Assembly: GCF_016894445.1 (NCBI RefSeq)
Contig: NZ_CP056775.1
Location: 3,846,001-3,910,000 of the forward strand
Direction of reading: 5' to 3'
Source of the DNA: Dyadobacter sandarakinus
GTDB taxonomy: Bacteria; Bacteroidota; Bacteroidia; Cytophagales; Spirosomataceae
Length of the DNA: 64,000 nucleotides
Below, in pieces: positions 37,071 to 45,799 of the stretch; positions within the stretch are counted from its first letter, which is position 1, and the number at the start of each line of letters is the position of its first letter. Under the pieces are notes generated by a model. That model did not search any database. It saw only the letters and a program-made list of their open reading frames with translations, and was not told where the DNA came from. The translations under genes and the position numbers were made by a program.

Positions 37071-37098
37071 CGAAAGCCGAAAGCCGAAAGCCGAAAGC
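37071..37098. repeat. Heptanucleotide tandem repeat (CGAAAGC x4)
   Basis: Four perfect head-to-tail copies of CGAAAGC lie just before the guaB stop. Partial inverted copies (CTTTCGGC, CTCTCGGC) lie on the other side of the terminator at about 36966-36990. Together they look like a GC-rich dispersed palindromic repeat or simple-sequence expansion. Confidence 0.8.
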
Positions 37099-37108
37099 CA
37101 ACAGCCCC

Positions 37109-38584
37109 CTACCCTCTCGAATAATTAGGTGCTTCCTTCTGGATCATAATATCATGCGGGTGGCTTTCTTTTACGCCGGCTGAGGTAATTTTTACAAATT
37201 CCGCCTGCTGCAATTTGGTGATATCAGCAGCACCGCAGTAACCCATTCCAGCTTTCAGCCCTCCTACCATCTGGTAAATAATTTCAGAAACTTTGCCTTT
37301 AAACGGAACACGTCCTACGATACCTTCGGGAACCAGTTTTTTCACATCATCCTCTGCATCCTGGAAGTAGCGATCCTTGGAACCTTCTTCCATGGCTTCA
37401 ACGGAGCCCATTCCGCGGTAAGCCTTGAACTTACGTCCTTCGTAAATAACAATCTCTCCCGGAGCCTCATCACTTCCCGCCAGCATGGATCCGATCATGA
37501 TCGTACTTGCTCCACCTGCCAGTGCTTTGGTCATATCCCCCGAAAAGCGGATACCACCGTCGGCAATTACGGGTACATCTGTACCTTCCAGACCCTGTGC
37601 AGCCCACATTACAGCAGTAAGCTGAGGTACGCCAATACCGGCAATAATCCTTGTTGTACAAATACTTCCCGGGCCAACACCTACTTTCACGGCATCCGCA
37701 CCCGCATCGGCGAGCGCTTTGGCTGCTGCACCAGTAGCAACGTTACCGGCAATTACATCCAGTTTGGGGAAGTTTGTTTTGATAAGCTTTACGGCATCGA
37801 TCACACCTTTGGAGTGCCCGTGGGCCGTATCCAGGCTGATAACGTCCACACCGGCTTTCACGAGTGCCTCTACGCGTTTGAGCAAATCAGCGGTAACACC
37901 CACAGCCGCACCTACCCGGAGCCGCCCGAATTCATCCTTGCATGCATTGGGATGCGACTTGCGTTTCAGGATGTCCTTATAGGTGATCAGTCCGGTGAGC
38001 CTGTAATTGGCGTCAACGATGGGTAATTTTTCAATTTTATACTCCTGAAGAATTTTCTCGGCATCGTCCAGCGACAAACCATCTGAGGCGGTGATCAGGT
38101 TTTCCTTGGTCATGATATCGATGACCGATTTACTCATTTCCCGCTCAAAGCGCAGGTCGCGGTTGGTAAGGATACCAATCAGCTTGTGATCTTTGTCAAT
38201 AACCGGAATACCACCGATTTTAAATTCACGCATGATCTGGTGGGCATCGCCAAGTGTGGCAGTATCTGAAAGCGTGATCGGATCGAGGATCATGCCGCTC
38301 TCCGAGCGCTTTACTTTTCTAACCTGCTCGGCCTGAGCTTCAAGGCTCATGTTTTTATGGATTATACCGATACCGCCCTCTTGTGCCATGGCAATGGCGA
38401 GCTCGTACTCGGTCACGGTATCCATCGCAGCGGAAACGATAGGAATGTTCAGCTCGATGTTTCTGGTGAGCCTGGTTTTTGTTGAAGTATCGCGAGGAAG
38501 AATTTCTGAATAACCCGGTAGCAGAAGAACGTCGTCGTAGGTGAGTGCCTCAAAGAGGACTTTGGAAGATGGGTCTGTGCTCAT
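37109..38584 (-). CDS. guaB: Inosine-5'-monophosphate dehydrogenase
   Basis: GuaB oxidises IMP to XMP, the committing step of GMP synthesis. The 491-residue protein has the split (beta/alpha)8 barrel with two CBS domains inserted at about residues 90-205 ([47 protein letters not shown]). The catalytic Cys loop is [15 protein letters not shown]; the flap contains [10 protein letters not shown]. The substrate loop [20 protein letters not shown] near the N-terminus is typical. It follows gldE by 78 bp on the same strand. Confidence 0.97.
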   Translation of the reverse strand: MSTDPSSKVLFEALTYDDVLLLPGYSEILPRDTSTKTRLTRNIELNIPIVSAAMDTVTEYELAIAMAQEGGIGIIHKNMSLEAQAEQVRKVKRSESGMILDPITLSDTATLGDAHQIMREFKIGGIPVIDKDHKLIGILTNRDLRFEREMSKSVIDIMTKENLITASDGLSLDDAEKILQEYKIEKLPIVDANYRLTGLITYKDILKRKSHPNACKDEFGRLRVGAAVGVTADLLKRVEALVKAGVDVISLDTAHGHSKGVIDAVKLIKTNFPKLDVIAGNVATGAAAKALADAGADAVKVGVGPGSICTTRIIAGIGVPQLTAVMWAAQGLEGTDVPVIADGGIRFSGDMTKALAGGASTIMIGSMLAGSDEAPGEIVIYEGRKFKAYRGMGSVEAMEEGSKDRYFQDAEDDVKKLVPEGIVGRVPFKGKVSEIIYQMVGGLKAGMGYCGAADITKLQQAEFVKITSAGVKESHPHDIMIQKEAPNYSRG

Positions 38585-38661
38585 AGCAAATAAACGATTG
38601 TTATTTGCCGGGTAAAATTAGGAATTACTTTGCAGTAAATAAAATGGATTGGATTTTTTCT

Positions 38662-39987
38662 TTATGCCACAAGTACCCTGACCTTCTTGATCCGCTTCTT
38701 GTCCGCTGATTGTACCTTGAAGGTAACATTGCGGTGGGAGGTAATTTCGCCGGTACGGGGCAGGCGCGAAAACATTTCAAGCAACAAGCCTGCAAGGGAT
38801 TCACTGTTTCCCCTGATCTCATCAAAATAGTCACTTTCCAAGTCAAGCAGCCGGCAAAGGTCATTGATCAGCACACGGCCTTCAAAGACGTAGGTATTTT
38901 CATCTACCTGCGTATAATTGACTTCTTCGTCCTCATCATACTCATCATTGATGTCTCCGAATATTTCTTCGATGATATCTTCCAGTGTGATCAGCCCGCT
39001 TGTTCCGCCATACTCGTCCACAACAATGGCCATATGTACCCGCTTGTTCTGAAAATCCTTCATCAGATCATCCAGGCGCTTGCTTTCCGGTATGAAATAA
39101 ACCGGCCGCATGAGCTTCTGCCAGGCAAAATGTTCATCCAGATGAATATGCGGCAGCAGATCTTTTACATTCAGAATACCTTCAATATGGTCCAGATCAT
39201 CCTTGAAAACGGGCACACGTGAGTAACCCGACTTGTTGATCCTGTCCATTAGTTCATGAAAATTAAGCTCAACATCAAATGCGGTGATGTGCAGCCTTGC
39301 CTGCATGGCTTTGCGTGCATTGGTCTGACGGAAATTAGCAAGGCCGCGCAGCAAATCACTTTCCTCTTCACTTTCTGCCTTTGCTTCCAGACTTGCAGCG
39401 GTTAATTCTGCACCTTCCCGGACCAGCACGCCGGCAGCATACCCTACCCTGATCACAGGCCGGGTCAGAAAAGCCGCTATTCTTACTACCACCCGGTTTG
39501 TACCGGCAAGCCTTGCCAGTATTTCATGCGCTTTTTTGGCACAGAAAAAACGTACGAGTGCATCAGCCCAGATCCAGAAAGCCAATACGGCCAGCGCGAT
39601 CCATTGGGCAGTTTCGTAATGCTCGCCCTGCGTCCCTATCCAGGCAAGACGTGCCGCCAGCAGCAATGCCAGCATGGTAACTGCACGCTGTACCAGGGAC
39701 AATGCAAGCTGTTCGCGCCGGTTCGGAAGATTGCTTTCCGCATCCGTTTTGCGCTCCCATGGAGTTTCAAGCGCATTTGTAGCAGCATAGGCTGCACGGA
39801 TACCGGAAATAAAAAGTGAAATAAAGAAAAGCAGGGCTATGACAATGAAGTCATAAGGTGCGAGCATATCAACAGGTGCCAGTATCCCTGCAAGCAAATT
39901 GCGTGTTAAATGTCGGGGAAGCAATTTCCCCTGACGCGTTCGGGGAAGGGGATCGTCGCTGTCAGCAGTTTCTTTCACAAATAACAA
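38662..39987 (-). CDS. gldE: Gliding motility-associated protein GldE (CNNM/CBS/CorC domains)
   Basis: A 441-residue inner-membrane protein. Residues about 40-200 form a CNNM-type membrane domain, about 220-330 hold two CBS domains (HELMDRINKSGYSRVPVFKDDLDHIEGILNVKDLLPHI; MAIVVDEYGGTSGLITLEDIIEEIFGDI), and the end is a CorC/HlyC domain (YVFEGRVLINDLCRLLDLE). It resembles CorC-like ion transporters; the name GldE rests on the conserved mutY-ssb-gldE order, seen here intact. The usual next gene, gldD, is absent. The first codon seems to be TTG and is uncertain. Confidence 0.88.
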   Translation of the reverse strand: MLFVKETADSDDPLPRTRQGKLLPRHLTRNLLAGILAPVDMLAPYDFIVIALLFFISLFISGIRAAYAATNALETPWERKTDAESNLPNRREQLALSLVQRAVTMLALLLAARLAWIGTQGEHYETAQWIALAVLAFWIWADALVRFFCAKKAHEILARLAGTNRVVVRIAAFLTRPVIRVGYAAGVLVREGAELTAASLEAKAESEEESDLLRGLANFRQTNARKAMQARLHITAFDVELNFHELMDRINKSGYSRVPVFKDDLDHIEGILNVKDLLPHIHLDEHFAWQKLMRPVYFIPESKRLDDLMKDFQNKRVHMAIVVDEYGGTSGLITLEDIIEEIFGDINDEYDEDEEVNYTQVDENTYVFEGRVLINDLCRLLDLESDYFDEIRGNSESLAGLLLEMFSRLPRTGEITSHRNVTFKVQSADKKRIKKVRVLVA

Positions 39988-40025
39988 ATGCTCGTTCGAA
40001 CCAGGTTTAATTAGTTAAATGTAGC

Positions 40026-40091
40026 GATTCTGTCAGATATATACCGGATTTTGAAAAACCTCTATTGAAAATTCCGGTTTCTGACAGAATC
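40026..40091. repeat. Imperfect 66-bp inverted repeat between ssb and gldE
   Basis: The ends GATTCTGTCAG and CTGACAGAATC are perfect 11-bp inverted copies. Inside them ACCGGATTTT pairs with GAAAATTCCGGT around a short loop. The layout resembles a small palindromic element and would fold into a long hairpin in the ssb-gldE transcript. Confidence 0.7.
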
Positions 40092-40132
40092 ACATGCATT
40101 TCCTTACTAGACACATGCATTTCCTTACTAGA
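40091..40132. repeat. 21-bp perfect tandem duplication at the ssb stop codon
   Basis: Two adjacent copies (40091-40111 and 40112-40132) of a 21-bp unit beginning CACATGCATTTCC. The ssb stop codon lies inside the copy nearest the gene, so the duplication is just beyond the reading frame. It abuts the inverted repeat on its left. Confidence 0.85.
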
Positions 40133-40592
40133 ATGGAAGATCATCATCGTCATTTCCGGCGAGCGACGGTGGAATCGGGTCCGGTTGCCTGGGTGCCTGC
40201 CCGCGCTGAGGTGCAGACTGTGCATAACCTTGTCCAGTGTCACCGCCCGTATTGCCCGAAGGTCCTCCCAGCAGCGTCATACTATTGGCACGGATCGTGA
40301 CCCCGGTTTTTTGCTGCCCGTCCTTATCTGTCCAGTTGTCTGTCCGGATGCGTCCTTCTATGTACACCTGATTGCCTTTTTTAAGGTACTTTTCAGCAAC
40401 TTTTGCCAAACCTTCCCAAAGTTCAATGCGGTGCCACTCCGTATTTTCCACACGTTCACCATTTTTGTTGGTATAGCTCTCGGTGGTAGCAATATTAAAC
40501 TTAGCCACGGCTGAGCCGCTTTCCAGGTAACGCACCTCCGGGTCACTGCCCAGGTTTCCAATCAGGATTACTTTGTTAACACTTCCTGCCAT
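40128..40592 (-). CDS. ssb: Single-stranded DNA-binding protein
   Basis: A 154-residue SSB. The OB-fold occupies residues 1-110 (NKVILIGNLGSDPEVRYLESG, ATTESYTNKNGERVENTEWHRI, LKKGNQVYIEGRIRTDNW). A Gly/Gln/Pro-rich linker follows, and the acidic tip DDDDLPF recruits repair and replication partners. It sits between mutY and gldE on the same strand. Confidence 0.96.
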   Translation of the reverse strand: MAGSVNKVILIGNLGSDPEVRYLESGSAVAKFNIATTESYTNKNGERVENTEWHRIELWEGLAKVAEKYLKKGNQVYIEGRIRTDNWTDKDGQQKTGVTIRANSMTLLGGPSGNTGGDTGQGYAQSAPQRGQAPRQPDPIPPSLAGNDDDDLPF

Positions 40593-40727
40593 AAGTTTTG
40601 ATGTTGGTATGGATGATGGTAAATTAAATATAAGGTTATTTCAAACAAGATTTCCCAGGCTTAACAAATTCCTGCCTACCATTCAGACGCGGCTTTATAA
40701 TCCCGGTCACGTTATTTTAAAAAAAAT

Positions 40728-41813
40728 TCATCCAGGCAAATACCCTTCTTCTTTCAATACAGTATCAATCAGGATCGGCTTTGGCAGCATTTCAATTTCA
40801 CTTTCCCGGTAAAATGCAAGTCCTGCCGGAAGTACCGAATCAGCGTCAGTGGTGATATGGATCCACCAAAACCGTACGTTCAGTTTCTGATGTGTAAGAA
40901 TATGAAAGTAGGTTTTCGGCACCTCCCGGATCATACCTGCCCGCAGCAGGTGCTGTACCTCCGGCTCATCTTCCAGGATGTCGGGGGAAGTTACAGGCTC
41001 AGCTGTTTCGACCAGATAAAAATCGTATAAGCCAGTCCAGATATCACGCGCACGCCGCTCTTTCATAGCCAGTAAGCCATTTTTTTCAATGATAAAATAG
41101 TTGAAATGGCGTTGCTTCACTTTCAGCTTTTTGACCTTTACCGGCAGCTCGTTCTGAGTTCCCGTAGCGTAGGCATAGCACAGGTCGGAGAAAGGACAAC
41201 TCCCGCATTTGGGCGAAACAGGCACGCAATGCAGCGCTCCAAACTCGATCATAGCCTGGTTATAGGTAGCAGGATCATCCCTTGAAACCAGCTCGGAAGC
41301 CAATGCAGCAAATTCCTTTTTACCCTCATTTCCAAGCATATCCGCACGGATGCCAAACAACCTGGCCAGCACGCGGTACACGTTCCCGTCAATAGCCGCT
41401 ACTACCTCACCAAATGCGAAGGATGCAATAGCCGCAGCCGTATAGGTACCCAGTCCTTTGAGCTTACCGAGCTGTGCCGCACTAGACGGAAACTTCCCTC
41501 CAAATTCGCTGACAACCTGCCGGGCCGTATAATGCATGTTGCGCGCGCGCGAGTAATAGCCCAGTCCCTGCCAGAGCCGGAGCACGTCGCGTTCGTCCGC
41601 CTGTGCGAGGTCAAATACCGTGGGATAATGCAGAAGGAACTTCTCGTAATAAGGCATTCCCTGGGCTACACGGGTTTGCTGAAGGATGATTTCTGAGAGC
41701 CAGATTTTGTACGGATCATGGGTTTCCCGCCAGGGCAGCGGACGGTGGTTGAGCACATACCAGGCTTTCAGCCGTTGATTAAAATCATTTACAGGAAAGC
41801 CGTCCAGCCTCAT
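40728..41813 (-). CDS. mutY: Adenine DNA glycosylase MutY
   Basis: MutY removes adenine mispaired with 8-oxoguanine. The 361-residue protein has the HhH glycosylase core (LPWRETHDPYKIWLSEIILQQTRV, LKGLGTYTAAAIASFAFGEVVAAIDGNV with the catalytic Asp), a 4Fe-4S cluster motif C-x6-C-x2-C-x5-C (CVPVSPKCGSCPFSDLC), and a C-terminal NUDIX-like 8-oxoG recognition domain starting near residue 230. It is divergent from the HU gene, a gene order common in Bacteroidota. Confidence 0.96.
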   Translation of the reverse strand: MRLDGFPVNDFNQRLKAWYVLNHRPLPWRETHDPYKIWLSEIILQQTRVAQGMPYYEKFLLHYPTVFDLAQADERDVLRLWQGLGYYSRARNMHYTARQVVSEFGGKFPSSAAQLGKLKGLGTYTAAAIASFAFGEVVAAIDGNVYRVLARLFGIRADMLGNEGKKEFAALASELVSRDDPATYNQAMIEFGALHCVPVSPKCGSCPFSDLCYAYATGTQNELPVKVKKLKVKQRHFNYFIIEKNGLLAMKERRARDIWTGLYDFYLVETAEPVTSPDILEDEPEVQHLLRAGMIREVPKTYFHILTHQKLNVRFWWIHITTDADSVLPAGLAFYRESEIEMLPKPILIDTVLKEEGYLPG

Positions 41814-41898
41814 ATTACAAGCCCTTTTGTGTCCTGTTTGTTAGTCATTTATATAAAAAATGAAATTCCCCTTTTTTTAAATTCTGGTAAAATTACCG

Positions 41899-41906
41899 TA
41901 CCTTTG
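41899..41906 (+). promoter_or_regulatory. Candidate -7 promoter element of the HU operon
   Basis: TACCTTTG matches TAnnTTTG exactly. A T-rich stretch about 21 bp upstream takes the -33 position. Transcription would begin near 41912, about 60 bp before the GTG start. Confidence 0.55.
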
Positions 41907-41972
41907 TGTTCCCAAAACTCAGATGAGTAGGTAAATAAATGAAATAATATCCACTTAAAGTAAACAATCAAA

Positions 41973-42278
41973 GTGACTAAGGCAGACGTAATCGCACAGA
42001 TTTCTGAGAAAACAGGCGTAGACAAGGGCGACGTTCAGCAAACCCTCGAATCATTTTTCACCGTGGTTAAAGACTCGCTTTCTGAAGGTGAGAATCTTTA
42101 TGTAAGAGGTTTCGGTAGCTTCATCAATAAAAAGCGTGCGCGTAAGGTTGCCCGTAACATTTCAAAGGGTACTTCCATGATCATTGACGAGCACTTTGTT
42201 CCAAGCTTTAAGCCTGCAAAAGTTTTTGTTGAACAGGTTAAAGAAAGCGACAAGCTGCGGGCCGTTGTTGAGAAATAA
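41973..42278 (+). CDS. HU/IHF family DNA-binding protein
   Basis: A 101-residue nucleoid protein that bends DNA as a dimer. The start codon is GTG. The fold is standard: helices TKADVIAQISEKTGVDKGDVQQTLESFF, the beta strand LYVRGFGSFINKKR, and the DNA-contacting arm (KVARNISKGTSMIIDEHFVPSFKPAK). It opens a plus-strand group with a TPR protein, the AURKAIP1 mini-protein and RNase G, a neighbourhood often seen in Bacteroidota. Confidence 0.95.
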   Translation: MTKADVIAQISEKTGVDKGDVQQTLESFFTVVKDSLSEGENLYVRGFGSFINKKRARKVARNISKGTSMIIDEHFVPSFKPAKVFVEQVKESDKLRAVVEK

Positions 42279-42305
42279 ATCATCTGAGGTCTGGGTTTAT
42301 AATTT

Positions 42306-43148
42306 ATGAAAAAGTCCATTATTCTTTCCTGTGTATTGGCAATCGCTCTGGTCGGAACGCTATTCAGCCTTCCCAAGGTCGTTGTGAATAATAAGGGAAA
42401 AGACGTGGACAAAGAGAGAAACCAGAGCAACGTGGCGGCTTCCACGACACCTGCTGCTGAAAGTTCCTCCCCTTCGCATGATGGAGCCACTTTGATTCCT
42501 GATCAGCAGAAGATCAGCCGGTTGCGAAGTGGCTTCATTCAGGCCGACGATAAAAGCAAGATTGCTGCGGGCATCAAACTGTCTGACAAATTTGCGCAAC
42601 TGCAAAAATTTGACAGTGCGGCTTTTTATGCAGAGAAAATTGCCGCATTATCTCCGTCCATTGAAAATCTGATGCGTACCGGTGACCGGTACTACGAAGC
42701 ATACGGGTTTGCAGTAGACGATCAGAAAGCCAAGAATCTGGGTGTGAAAACCCGGGAATATTACCAGAAGGCCATTGACCAGAATCCCGGCCTGCTAGCC
42801 GCAAAAGCTAACATGGCCATGACTTACGTGAACACTGAAAACCCGATGCAGGGAATCATGTTGTTGCGTGAGGTGATCGACACAGATCCGACCAATGAAC
42901 TTGCACTGTTCAACCTGGGGATCCTGTCCATGCGATCAAATCAATATTCAAAAGCTGCTGACAGATTCAGACAGATTTTAACCAACAATCCTGCCAATAC
43001 AAAAGCGAAATTTTACCTGGGGCTCACATTGGTGGAGCTGGGTGATAAGGAGCAGGCCAGGAAAGTTTTGCAAGAGGTTAAAAAAGAGGAAAAAGACCCC
43101 GTGATCCAACAGGCAATCGGAGAGTTGGAAGCCCGTCTGAATGAATAA
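42306..43148 (+). CDS. Tetratricopeptide-repeat protein with N-terminal membrane anchor
   Basis: A 280-residue protein with a single N-terminal hydrophobic segment (SIILSCVLAIALVGTLFSLP), then a Ser/Thr-rich linker and about three to four TPR units (AKNLGVKTREYYQKAIDQNPGLLAAKANMAMTY, EVIDTDPTNELALFNLGILSMRSNQYSKAADRFRQIL, PANTKAKFYLGLTLVELGDKEQARKVLQ). It is probably a periplasm-facing scaffold. It lies 28 bp after HU; no specific function can be assigned. Confidence 0.85.
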   Translation: MKKSIILSCVLAIALVGTLFSLPKVVVNNKGKDVDKERNQSNVAASTTPAAESSSPSHDGATLIPDQQKISRLRSGFIQADDKSKIAAGIKLSDKFAQLQKFDSAAFYAEKIAALSPSIENLMRTGDRYYEAYGFAVDDQKAKNLGVKTREYYQKAIDQNPGLLAAKANMAMTYVNTENPMQGIMLLREVIDTDPTNELALFNLGILSMRSNQYSKAADRFRQILTNNPANTKAKFYLGLTLVELGDKEQARKVLQEVKKEEKDPVIQQAIGELEARLNE

Positions 43149-43194
43149 AGCAGAGGCAGAAGCAACTAATTACTTATTTAAAACGATATAATTT

Positions 43195-43284
43195 ATGCCT
43201 TGCGGAAAAAAAAGAAAGAGACATAAGATTTCCACTCACAAGAGAAAGAAACGCCTCAGAAAAAACAGACATAAGAAGAAATAA
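43195..43284 (+). CDS. AURKAIP1/COX24-domain mini-protein (29 residues)
   Basis: A very small gene, too short for most gene finders. It encodes 29 residues, starting MPCGKKRKRHKIS; 17 are Lys or Arg and 3 are His. It matches the Bacteroidota AURKAIP1/COX24 domain protein, related to mitochondrial ribosomal protein mS38. It is therefore probably a ribosomal small-subunit protein; the link to the ribosome is family knowledge, not seen here. It lies 47 bp after the TPR gene and 124 bp before RNase G. Confidence 0.88.
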   Translation: MPCGKKRKRHKISTHKRKKRLRKNRHKKK

Positions 43285-43287
43285 TTA

Positions 43288-43320
43288 TTATGACCGGATT
43301 TTATATAAATTCGGTCATAA
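43288..43320 (+). other. Hairpin in the spacer upstream of RNase G
   Basis: The arms TTATGACCG and CGGTCATAA, extended by ATTT/AAAT inside, form a stem of about 13 bp. No T-run follows, so it is not a classical terminator. It may protect the 3' end of the mini-gene mRNA or be part of the leader of the RNase gene. Confidence 0.6.
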
Positions 43321-43408
43321 CTTCTTACCCACTTAGGTAAACCCCTTTTGTCATAAAAAGCGGGAGGTTAAGTATCCACATTTTTATAGCCATTCAGTTG
43401 GTTGAACA

Positions 43409-44971
43409 TTGAGTAACGAGTTACTAATCAATTCTACTCAAAAGGGAGAGCGTATAGCCCTTTTGCAGGATAAACGTCTTTTAGAGTATCACGTCGAATC
43501 ACCGGACCAAAGCTTTACCGTAGGAGATATTTACCTCGGTACAGTCCGAAAGCTGGTGGCAGGGCTCAATGCAGCCTTTGTAGATGTTGGCTTTGAAAAA
43601 GATGCGTTTCTGCATTATCTGGACCTTGGACCTAACATCAACTCGCTTAATAAGCTAACCAAAGACGTTATTGCCAAGCGTGTCAATTCAGGGAAGTTGA
43701 ATAACTTCAAAATGGAGCCTGAAATTGAAAAGCTGGGTAAAATCGACAAAGTCCTCTCCAAGAACCAGCCCATTCTGGTTCAGATTGTAAAAGAGCCAAT
43801 TTCTACAAAAGGCCCTCGCCTGTCCTGCGATATTTCTATTGCCGGGCGTTACATCGTACTCGTACCATTTGCCAATTCGGTCAATCTTTCCAAAAAGATT
43901 ACTGATAAGCAGGAAAGAACGCGCCTGCAGAGGCTCATGTCGTCTATCAAGCCGCAGAACTTTGGTGTGATCATCCGCACTGTTGCCATGGGCAAGGATG
44001 TGGACGAACTCAACAAAGACCTTCAGGATTGCCTGGACAAGTGGGAATCGGGCATTAAAGCACTTCGTGATGCGAAGCCGCGGGACCGTGTGATCGGTGA
44101 GATGAACCGTGCCTCCTCCATTATCAGAGATATGCTGAACGAATCATTCGACAGTATTACTGTAGATTCGAAGGAAGTATACGACGACATCAAAGCCTAT
44201 ATCCACAACATTGCTCCCGACAAGGAAAACATCTTGCGGTTGCACAATGGCAAAAACAAGATTTTCGAACAGTTTGGTCTTGAAAAGCAGATCAAATCCT
44301 TGTTCGGACGTTCCGTAAGCTTGCCAAACGGTGGTTACCTGATCATCGAGCATACCGAAGCGTTGCACGTGATCGATGTCAATAGCGGTAACAAATCCAA
44401 TTCTGAAGAGGATCAGGAAGCTACGGCATTAAGCGTAAACCTCGAAGCAGCCAAGGAAATTGCCCGTCAGCTCAGGCTTCGGGACATGGGCGGCATTATT
44501 GTCGTCGACTTTATCGACATGAAAAAAGCGGAGAATAAACGTACGCTTTTTGATGTCATGCGCGACGAAATGAAGGGGGACCGGTCGAAGTATACGGTTC
44601 TTCCGTTATCGAAATTCGGACTGCTGCAAATTACCCGTCAGCGCGTTCGTCCGGAAATGAATATTGTTACTCGTGAAACCTGCCCTACTTGCGGTGGTAC
44701 CGGTACTATTCAGGCAAGCATCCTTGTGTCGGATGTTATTGCCAATAATCTGGATTACATTCTGACCAAACAGAATGAGCGCGGAATTACCATTTCACTG
44801 CACCCGTTCCTGCATTCGTATTTTACAAAGGGATTGATTTCTGAGCAGGTTAAGTGGTTTTTAAACTACAAAACCTGGGTGAAATTGATCAAAGACAGCT
44901 CACTCGGCGTGACTGATTTCAAATTCCATAATCGCTATGGAGAAGAGATCGAGATCGTACCGGGCAACTAG
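43409..44971 (+). CDS. rng: Ribonuclease G/E family endoribonuclease
   Basis: A 520-residue RNase used in rRNA processing and mRNA decay. It starts with TTG at 43409. It has the S1 domain (about 35-125: FTVGDIYLGTVRKLVAGLNAAFVDVG), the RNase H-like/5' sensor region, the DNase I-like catalytic part (GGYLIIEHTEALHVIDVNSGN with catalytic Asp; RLRDMGGIIVVDFIDMK) and the zinc link CPTCGGTGTI. It lacks the long RNase E tail, so the G form is the better name. The stop abuts the convergent enoyl-CoA hydratase gene without spacing. Confidence 0.94.
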   Translation: MSNELLINSTQKGERIALLQDKRLLEYHVESPDQSFTVGDIYLGTVRKLVAGLNAAFVDVGFEKDAFLHYLDLGPNINSLNKLTKDVIAKRVNSGKLNNFKMEPEIEKLGKIDKVLSKNQPILVQIVKEPISTKGPRLSCDISIAGRYIVLVPFANSVNLSKKITDKQERTRLQRLMSSIKPQNFGVIIRTVAMGKDVDELNKDLQDCLDKWESGIKALRDAKPRDRVIGEMNRASSIIRDMLNESFDSITVDSKEVYDDIKAYIHNIAPDKENILRLHNGKNKIFEQFGLEKQIKSLFGRSVSLPNGGYLIIEHTEALHVIDVNSGNKSNSEEDQEATALSVNLEAAKEIARQLRLRDMGGIIVVDFIDMKKAENKRTLFDVMRDEMKGDRSKYTVLPLSKFGLLQITRQRVRPEMNIVTRETCPTCGGTGTIQASILVSDVIANNLDYILTKQNERGITISLHPFLHSYFTKGLISEQVKWFLNYKTWVKLIKDSSLGVTDFKFHNRYGEEIEIVPGN

Positions 44972-45799
44972 CTACTGAGCGCGCCAGTTTGGCTTGCGTT
45001 TTTCCCCAAATGCCCGAATGCCTTCGGCAGCGTCCTGGCTAAGCAGCAGCTTGTCAAGCTCTGCTTTGAGGTAAGTATGTTGCTGATCTTGCGGCATATT
45101 TGCCAGCATACTATATGCTTCCAGACCTTTTTGTATGGCAAGTGGAGCATTTTCAACTACTTCTAAGGCAAGCTGTTCAGCCTTTTCCAGGATTTCATCA
45201 TCCCTGAAAACATCCGTTACCAAACCCATGGATTGTGCTTCCAGGGCATTATAACTACGTGCTGTTATAGCCATTTCCAATGCTCTTCTGGGAGGCAGGA
45301 TTTTTAGGAGTGAAGCCATGACTTGCATCGGCCACAAGCCCCGCTTCACCTCGGGCAGGCTGAATGTAGCTTCCTGTGTACTCAGCACAAAGTGACATCC
45401 GCAGATTATCAGGAAACCGCCCGCCAGCACCGGTCCTTGTACCACGGCCATGCAGGGTTTGTGTACCTCAGAAAAGGCATCTCCCAAACGCACTTCCTCT
45501 CTTATCGCCGGGAGTTTCGGGTTCACTGAATTTGCCGCATTGTCGTGGAATGCACTCAGGTCGGCACCGGCGCAAAATACAAGTCCCTCCGCATTTATTA
45601 TAACACAGCGAACATCCGCATTGTACTTTGCAAAAGCCAGCGCAAACACGATCTCTTCGGCCATGGTATTATTGAAAGCATTGCGCTTTTCGGGCCGGTT
45701 CAGGGTAATCCGGAGCATATGCCCCGCAAAGCTCACCCTGATGTACAGGAAGTCAAAGGTGCCGAAGGCTGCTACATCGTCCCTGGTGTAAAAGCGCAT
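44972..45799 (-). CDS. Enoyl-CoA hydratase/isomerase family protein
   Basis: A 275-residue crotonase-fold protein. Motifs: RITLNRPEKRNAFNNTMAEEI, CVIINAEGLVFCAGADLSAF (oxyanion loop), CMAVVQGPVLAGGFLIICGCHFVLS and ATFSLPEVKRGLWP. The typical catalytic Glu positions are partly substituted (GGFLIICGCH), so the exact reaction is open. Its ATG overlaps the argE stop codon by one base (TAATG), making it the last gene of the proB-proA-argE operon, without an obvious metabolic link. Confidence 0.87.
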   Translation of the reverse strand: MRFYTRDDVAAFGTFDFLYIRVSFAGHMLRITLNRPEKRNAFNNTMAEEIVFALAFAKYNADVRCVIINAEGLVFCAGADLSAFHDNAANSVNPKLPAIREEVRLGDAFSEVHKPCMAVVQGPVLAGGFLIICGCHFVLSTQEATFSLPEVKRGLWPMQVMASLLKILPPRRALEMAITARSYNALEAQSMGLVTDVFRDDEILEKAEQLALEVVENAPLAIQKGLEAYSMLANMPQDQQHTYLKAELDKLLLSQDAAEGIRAFGEKRKPNWRAQ

